A stretch of 64,000 nucleotides of DNA from SHZI01 sp041396045 (GTDB lineage Bacteria > Pseudomonadota > Gammaproteobacteria > Steroidobacterales > GCA-2729495): positions 62,001 through 126,000 of the forward strand of contig JAWKZI010000004.1 in the NCBI GenBank assembly GCA_041396045.1, in the 5' to 3' direction. A program made the position numbers and the translations under genes. This document shows, one piece after another, positions 59,092 through 64,000 of the stretch. Each line of letters starts with the position of its first letter. The stretch's first letter is position 1. Under the pieces are notes generated by a model, which was not told the DNA's origin, did no database searches, and worked only from the letters and a program-made list of their open reading frames with translations.

Positions 59092-59130
59092 AAAGGCCGC
59101 GCGGTGCAAGCCGCGCGGCCTTTCCTTTTT
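59092..59130 (+). terminator. Rho-independent terminator after the TonB-dependent receptor
   Basis: Perfect 13-base stem aaaggccgcgcgg/ccgcgcggccttt with a six-base loop (tgcaag), followed by CCTTTTT. It ends 22-60 bases after the receptor stop and just before the next start codon. Confidence 0.9.
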
Positions 59131-59137
59131 GCATTCC

Positions 59138-60892
59138 ATGACACCTGCAGAGTCCACCGAGGCACTGGCCGCACGGGGCCTGTCACTGCTGGCGCAGCAG
59201 CAGGACGCCGACGCGCTCCCTGTGTTTGAGGAACTCACTCAAGCCCAGCCCCGCCACATCGCCCACTGGGTGAATCTGGGCACGATATTGCGCCGACTGC
59301 AGCGCTACGACGAGGCGCTGCTCGCCTACGCGCAAGCCGGTGCCCTGGGTGAGCGTTCGGCAAATTTCTATTTCAACGTCGGCCTGTTGCATCAGGATCG
59401 CGGCGACTACGACACGGCACGGCGGGTGCTGGCCGACGCGATGCGGGCCGCACCGCTGGATGCGGAGATCCGCTGCCAGTACGCCCAGTGCTGCTATGAG
59501 TCGCTGCGCATCGAGGAAGCAACTGCGGCCCTGGCGGACTGGGCGCAGTGGCCAGACCTCAACAGCGAACAACTGGCGACCATTGCGCTGCTGCTGTTGA
59601 ACCTGGGCGAATCAGCCAGTTCTGATCAGGCGGCCGCCCGCGCCGCAGCCGATCCAGCGCCGCCGCCGGCTACCTTGCTCCGCCTGGCGCAAATCCAGGA
59701 GCGCAGTAACCGGCTCAAGGCTGCCAAGACCAGCCTCGAACGTCTGCAGGCATTGCCGGATGCCGCCTCTGCCCTGGGCCCGGACCTCCAACTGCTGGAA
59801 GCCCAGATCGCCTTGCGGGAGGCCCGTCATGAGGAGGCACTGCATCTGTTCACCGACCTCGCTGCAGTCTGCACGGAAGCCCACCGTCGGCATCTCTATC
59901 TGTTCCCGCTGGCAAAGACGCTGGACGCACTTAAACGCCACGATGAGGCCTATGCCTGCCTGCAAAGCGCCCATGAAGCGCAGATGCTGCATCTGGCGCG
60001 TAGCAACCCGGACGCTGCGGGCATCAAGGAACCGCCGCTGCTGATTACCCGGCATGGTTGCGACCCGGACGATGTCGCGGCCTGGGGCCTGCCAATCGAC
60101 CAGGCGGGCAAGGCAGCAAACCACCCTTCCGCCGCCGGGTCTCCGGTATTCATCGTGGCGTTTCCACGTTCCGGCACGACCCTCCTGGAACAGATGCTCG
60201 ATGCGCATCCGCAACTGGTGACGATGGATGAACAGCCGTTTCTGCAGCAGGCCATCGACCGCATCATGGATCTGGGCATCGACTATCCGGGCGGCATGGC
60301 CAAACTGACGGCAGAGCAACTGGCCGATGTGCGGGACCACTACTGGTCACTCACCCGTCGCAAGGTGCAACTGGAACCCGGCCAGCGCCTCATCGACAAG
60401 AATCCGCTGAATCTACTGCGCCTGCCGGCCATTCGCCGCCTGTTTCCACAGGCCCGGATCCTGCTGGCGATTCGGCACCCCTGTGATGTCATTCTGAGCT
60501 GCTTCATGCAGCATTTTCGTGCCCCCGAATTTGCCGTGCTGTGCAAGGACCTGCCCACGCTGGCCCGGGGCTATCGTCGCTCTTTCGATTTCTGGTATCA
60601 GCAGGCCGAACTGCTTCAGCCGATGGTTCGGGAAGTCCCCTATGAAGACTTCGTGGCAGACTTCGAAGCCTGTTCACGCGACATCACAGCCTTCCTGGAA
60701 TTGCCATGGAACCAGGCACAATCGCAGCCGGGCGAACATGCCAGAGCCAGGGGCTTCATCAGCACGCCCAGCTACGCTCAGGTCATCGAACCCGTGAACC
60801 GGCGCGCCGTCGGGCGATGGAAACCCTATGCCAGGCACTTCGACGAGGCGCTGGAAATCGTGCAATCCTGTATCGACCGTTGGGATTACTAG
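59138..60892 (+). CDS. TPR-containing sulfotransferase
   Basis: A 584-residue cytosolic protein. Residues 1-300 are tetratricopeptide repeats (WVNLGTILRRLQRYDEALLA, FYFNVGLLHQDRGDYDTARR). From about residue 336 there is a sulfotransferase domain with the PAPS 5'-phosphosulfate loop PVFIVAFPRSGTTLLEQMLD, DAHPQLVTMDEQPFLQQAID, and the 3'-phosphate region FPQARILLAIRHPCDVILSC; DKNPLNLLRLPAIRRLFP and VNRRAVGRWKPYARHFDEAL complete the family pattern. It would transfer sulfate from PAPS to a protein or small-molecule acceptor recognised by the TPRs (inference). Start at the ATG at 59138, immediately after the terminator. It overlaps the convergent oxygenase gene by four bases. Confidence 0.88.
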   Translation: MTPAESTEALAARGLSLLAQQQDADALPVFEELTQAQPRHIAHWVNLGTILRRLQRYDEALLAYAQAGALGERSANFYFNVGLLHQDRGDYDTARRVLADAMRAAPLDAEIRCQYAQCCYESLRIEEATAALADWAQWPDLNSEQLATIALLLLNLGESASSDQAAARAAADPAPPPATLLRLAQIQERSNRLKAAKTSLERLQALPDAASALGPDLQLLEAQIALREARHEEALHLFTDLAAVCTEAHRRHLYLFPLAKTLDALKRHDEAYACLQSAHEAQMLHLARSNPDAAGIKEPPLLITRHGCDPDDVAAWGLPIDQAGKAANHPSAAGSPVFIVAFPRSGTTLLEQMLDAHPQLVTMDEQPFLQQAIDRIMDLGIDYPGGMAKLTAEQLADVRDHYWSLTRRKVQLEPGQRLIDKNPLNLLRLPAIRRLFPQARILLAIRHPCDVILSCFMQHFRAPEFAVLCKDLPTLARGYRRSFDFWYQQAELLQPMVREVPYEDFVADFEACSRDITAFLELPWNQAQSQPGEHARARGFISTPSYAQVIEPVNRRAVGRWKPYARHFDEALEIVQSCIDRWDY

Positions 60893-61449
60893 AACAACAG
60901 GTAGGTCGACAGAATATATTTCTCCGACGAGCGAGGCGCCAGGCCTGCATGCTGGTACATCCAGTACGGTGGAAACATCAGCAGCCGTCCGGTGCGCGCC
61001 CTGACCTTCAGCCCCAACTGCGGGAATTCGGTTTCTCCACCCTCGTCGACGTCGTTCAGATACCAGAGAAACACCAGGTAGCGATTGGCCACATCATGTA
61101 TCGAATCGAAGTGCGTCTGGAAAGACTCGTCGGCATCCGGTCGATAGCGCTTGAGAATCAGGTCCGCCGTACGCGGTGAATCCGGAATCGCAATGGGCGC
61201 AAGTCCGATATCGGCGTTGTAGCGCTGCAGTGCCAGGGAAATGCGCTGGCGGAAAAAGCCCTGCAGCGTCGGCTCGGACAGCCTGGTCACGTTGATCTCG
61301 GTCCAGGCAGATTCCTCCAGCCCGGGCCGTTCCGTACGGCCATTCAGCTGGTGAAATCGCGACAGGCCATTGAACGATTCAATCATTCGCGCACAGAGAT
61401 CCGGCGCCAGTTCCGCATCGTAGTGCCGAATGAAGTGCTCAAGGTTCAC
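60889..61449 (-). CDS. 2OG-Fe(II) oxygenase (prolyl-4-hydroxylase-like)
   Basis: About 186 residues from the GTG at 61449; the frame is also open to a TTG at 61503, but that start would overlap the divergent gene. A double-stranded beta-helix oxygenase: ILKRYRPDADESFQTHFDSI with the iron ligands His-x-Asp (HFD), NRYLVFLWYLNDVDEGGETE, FPQLGLKVRARTGRLLMFPP, the distal His in YWMYQHAGLAP and a Lys in SSEKYILSTYLLF as the likely 2-oxoglutarate anchor. It would hydroxylate a protein side chain or small molecule. Only gene of this cluster on the minus strand. Confidence 0.85.
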   Translation of the reverse strand: MNLEHFIRHYDAELAPDLCARMIESFNGLSRFHQLNGRTERPGLEESAWTEINVTRLSEPTLQGFFRQRISLALQRYNADIGLAPIAIPDSPRTADLILKRYRPDADESFQTHFDSIHDVANRYLVFLWYLNDVDEGGETEFPQLGLKVRARTGRLLMFPPYWMYQHAGLAPRSSEKYILSTYLLF

Positions 61450-61469
61450 GCTAGTATCATAAACTTTCG

Positions 61470-62771
61470 GTGTCTGATCAGGATCATCCGGTGACAAAGA
61501 CAACGCAGGAAGCCCAGTGGCTGCTACGCGCCGGCCGCATTGAGGAAGCGGAGCAGGCCTTTACCCGCGTCCTGAACGAATCGCCGTTCGATCTGCAGGC
61601 ACTCACTATCGTGGCCCTGGCGGCCATCCGGTTGGGCCACTTTTATCGGGCCAGGGATCTGTTGAAGCGTGCTGTTGCCGTCAGTCCGGACCATGCGGCC
61701 AGCCACCATCACCTGGGTCGCGCCGAAGAACTGATTGGCAATCTGGAACAGGCCCGCCAGTGTTATCAGCGGGCGACCGCCCTGAATGCACAGCTGCCTG
61801 CCGCCCGCCTGCACCTGGCGGCCGTTCTCGAGAAACTCGAAGAGTCCCACGGCGCACTGATCCAGTATTCGCGCGTGATGGCCGACATGCAGCAGCAAGG
61901 AAAGTGGCTGGACCAGGCCACGACGCCGCCGGCACTGCAGCCATTGGTGGCCCACGCGGCCCAGGTGGTGCGCGGCGGCCGCCGGGCCTTGTACTTCGGC
62001 TTGCTGGAACCACTGGTGGCCGAGTTCGGCCGCAGTGAACTGGGCCGTATCGAGCAGATGTTACGCATCCATCTGAATGAAGAAGCACCGGCTTACGCTG
62101 ACGAGCGACAACAGCCAACCTTCCTTTACTGTCCCGATCTGCCGACCACACCTTATTTCGAGCTTGCACTCATTCCGGAACTCGAGGAATTTGCGGAGCA
62201 GACCCCTCATATTCAGTCGGAACTGCAGGCCTTGCTGACAAGCAATCAGGGCAGCAACGAAATCGTGTTCAGCTCACCCGACGTGGCCGCCCAGAATCTG
62301 CGCGGCTATCACGGTGATCCCGGCTGGTCGGGCTACTACTTCTATCGGCATGGTGAGCGTCGCGATGTAAATTGTGCGGCTTGCCCGGTCAGCAGCGCGG
62401 CACTCGATCAATTGCCGCTCTGCCGGGTAGAGGCACACGGACCCGAGGTTCTGTTCTCGGTGTTCACGCCGGGCACGCATCTGCTCCCGCATCGGGGTGT
62501 CACCAATACGCGGGTTGTGGGTCATCTGCCGCTCATCGTCCCCGAAAATTGCGCGTTGCGGGTCGGTGGTGTGGAACATGTCTGGCAGGAAGGCAGGGTC
62601 GTGGTGTTTGACGACACCTATGAGCACGAGGCGTGGAATCGCAGCAATGAAATGCGGGTCGTGCTGATCTTTGATCTCTGGAACCCCCATCTGACAGAAG
62701 TCGAGCGGGCAGCAGTGGCCAGGCTCGTACATGCCATTGGTGAGTTTCGCAGCGCAATGGAAGCCGCCTGA
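61470..62771 (+). CDS. TPR protein with aspartyl/asparaginyl beta-hydroxylase domain
   Basis: A 433-residue protein. Residues about 10-140 are TPRs (AQWLLRAGRIEEAEQAFTRV, HHHLGRAEELIGNLEQARQC). Residues about 210-410 form an AspH-type 2OG-Fe(II) domain: TPGTHLLPHRGVTNTRVVGH with iron ligand His about 341 and Arg about 348, then VVFDDTYEHEAWNRS with His about 386 and MRVVLIFDLWNP with Arg about 396. These are the family's H...R...H...R residues. The start is the GTG at 61470 or 61491. It is divergent from the oxygenase gene with about 20 bases between, and four bases upstream of the next gene. Confidence 0.85.
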   Translation: MSDQDHPVTKTTQEAQWLLRAGRIEEAEQAFTRVLNESPFDLQALTIVALAAIRLGHFYRARDLLKRAVAVSPDHAASHHHLGRAEELIGNLEQARQCYQRATALNAQLPAARLHLAAVLEKLEESHGALIQYSRVMADMQQQGKWLDQATTPPALQPLVAHAAQVVRGGRRALYFGLLEPLVAEFGRSELGRIEQMLRIHLNEEAPAYADERQQPTFLYCPDLPTTPYFELALIPELEEFAEQTPHIQSELQALLTSNQGSNEIVFSSPDVAAQNLRGYHGDPGWSGYYFYRHGERRDVNCAACPVSSAALDQLPLCRVEAHGPEVLFSVFTPGTHLLPHRGVTNTRVVGHLPLIVPENCALRVGGVEHVWQEGRVVVFDDTYEHEAWNRSNEMRVVLIFDLWNPHLTEVERAAVARLVHAIGEFRSAMEAA

Positions 62772-62775
62772 AACG

Positions 62776-64000
62776 ATGCGACTTCCCCGCCCCTTTTACC
62801 GTTTGCCAGTGCGCTTCGATACGGAGCGTCTGGTCACCGAGGTCCGCGCTCTGCCCGAGAGTGCGTGGGCGCCCCATCCGAACGCCATCAAGGGCAACAG
62901 TTCGGTGCGTCTGATCAGCGTCGATGGTGGCGAGAACGACGATGTGATGGGTCGCATGCTGCCGACCAGCCACTTGCTGGCAGCACCCTATCTTCGGCAG
63001 GTGCTGGCCAGTTTCGGCGTGGTCTGGAGCCGTTCCCGGCTGATGCGATTGGCGCCAGGCGCCAGCGTGCCGCTACATGCCGATATCAACTACCACTGGT
63101 TTACGCGGGTACGTGTGCACATCCCGGTCCTGACCCGCCCTGAAGTCAGCTTTCACTGTGGCGACCATCAGGTACATATGGCGACTGGCGAAGCCTGGCT
63201 CTTCGACAACTGGCGTCTGCACCGCGTTGAAAACCCTGCTCCGGCCGAGCGTATTCATCTGGTTGCCGACACCTCGGGCAGTGCGCCGTTCTGGCGCCTG
63301 GCCGCCCAGGCGGACCTGCCGGCGACAAAGTGGCATCAGCATCACTTTGACCCGACCGCAGACGCGCGGCCATTGACGGAGATCAACTCGTCATCAGCGG
63401 TGATGCCGGCGACAGAAGTCGAGTTGCTGCTGCGCGATCTGGGCACCGAACTTGTGCAGGGCAATGGCGACCACTTGGCCGCAGATGAGTCGGGCCAGAA
63501 TGCAGTCAATCGCTACCACCTGCTGCTGGAAGAGTTCTGCCACGACTGGCGGCAACTGTGTGCCCTGCACGGCCTGGCCGGCGATGGTCTGCCGGATTTC
63601 CGGAATGCTGCCGAGGCCTTGCGTGCCGGATCACACCAGTTTGGCATCAACCTGGTGATGCGCACCAACGGCGTCGCCGCACATCGGGTGCTTGAAGCCC
63701 GCGTGCTACAGCATCTGCTGCCGACCTCCTCGCCATTGGCAGCTCGCCGGAGTTCAGTTACGCACGTCCGTGGGCAGGCTTCACCGACCGGGCCGCCACC
63801 CGGATCACCGGCAAATCCACTGCTTGAATCGCCGGTCTTCATCGTCGCGGCACCCCGCTCCGGCAGCAGCTTGCTGTTTGAAACACTGGCAGCACACGGA
63901 TCCATTGCCACGCTCGGCGGCGAGGCACACTGGCTGATCGAGGGTCTGCCAGCGCTCAAACCCGGGGCGCCTGGCATCGACTCGAATCGGTTGACGGCTG
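62776..64000 (+). CDS. Fused aspartyl/asparaginyl beta-hydroxylase and sulfotransferase, runs off window
   Basis: At least 408 residues, open to the last base. Residues 1-175: AspH-like domain with SRSRLMRLAPGASVPLHADI (His about 101, Asp about 103), NYHWFTRVRVHIPVLT (Arg about 113), GEAWLFDNWRLHRVENPAPA (His about 149) and ERIHLVADT (Arg about 159). A linker of about 170 residues follows, Pro/Ala-rich near its end. From residue 353, PVFIVAAPRSGSSLLFETLA is the PAPS-binding loop of a sulfotransferase, of which only about 55 residues are inside the window. The gene begins four bases after the TPR-AspH gene, so they are probably co-transcribed. Confidence 0.85.
   Translation, partial: MRLPRPFYRLPVRFDTERLVTEVRALPESAWAPHPNAIKGNSSVRLISVDGGENDDVMGRMLPTSHLLAAPYLRQVLASFGVVWSRSRLMRLAPGASVPLHADINYHWFTRVRVHIPVLTRPEVSFHCGDHQVHMATGEAWLFDNWRLHRVENPAPAERIHLVADTSGSAPFWRLAAQADLPATKWHQHHFDPTADARPLTEINSSSAVMPATEVELLLRDLGTELVQGNGDHLAADESGQNAVNRYHLLLEEFCHDWRQLCALHGLAGDGLPDFRNAAEALRAGSHQFGINLVMRTNGVAAHRVLEARVLQHLLPTSSPLAARRSSVTHVRGQASPTGPPPGSPANPLLESPVFIVAAPRSGSSLLFETLAAHGSIATLGGEAHWLIEGLPALKPGAPGIDSNRLTA

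Overview
The window is a stretch of a gammaproteobacterial chromosome of fairly high GC. The evidence is gene content and order: ruvC, the 2-oxoglutarate dehydrogenase block (lpdA-sucB-sucA), ftsK-lolA-vanZ-rarA-serS, trxB, aat-infA-clpA-clpS, and a gspCDEF block, together with OmpA, FadL and TonB-dependent outer-membrane proteins. These neighbourhoods are typical of Gammaproteobacteria; I cannot name the genus from sequence alone.

Layout. 1-6690: partial ruvC, a YfaZ-like porin and the oxoglutarate dehydrogenase genes, all on the minus strand. 6773-15362: membrane proteins, a lone HicB-like protein, an SDR oxidoreductase, a CaCA exchanger, a PQQ sugar dehydrogenase fused to cytochrome c, and a Kef-type antiporter. 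15402-20092: a VPEP/PEP-CTERM-like secreted protein in AT-richer DNA, tRNA-Arg, a TlpA-like thioredoxin, a sialidase-fold protein, TrmH, a histidine-phosphatase-fold protein without its catalytic residues, and a broken lipoprotein gene. 20152-29244: a roughly 9 kb element integrated in the 3' end of tRNA-Ser, with every gene on the minus strand. It carries integrase remnants, a P4-type primase, a Spo11/TopoVI-A-like Toprim protein, an HK97 capsid protein and a P27-type small terminase, but no visible portal, large terminase or tail genes, so it looks like a phage satellite. 29375-44824: core genes. 45235-51162: type II secretion gspCDEF. 51282-55993: small envelope proteins, FadL, OmpA and a FimT-like pseudopilin. 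56166-64000: a TonB-dependent receptor followed by a TPR-sulfotransferase, a 2OG-Fe(II) oxygenase, a TPR-AspH-type hydroxylase, and a fused AspH-hydroxylase/sulfotransferase that runs off the window. This last cluster is the best candidate for an undescribed modification system.

Quality. About fifteen genes, including essential ones (lpdA, sucA, clpA, gspD, gspF), are broken by small insertions or deletions that can be repaired by eye, often clustered and in short homopolymers. I read most of these as sequence or assembly errors, not true pseudogenes, and I give such genes as single spans with the breaks noted. Two structured repeats sharing a conserved core (42031-42150 and 53814-53928), both between convergent genes, form a dispersed repeat family I do not recognise.
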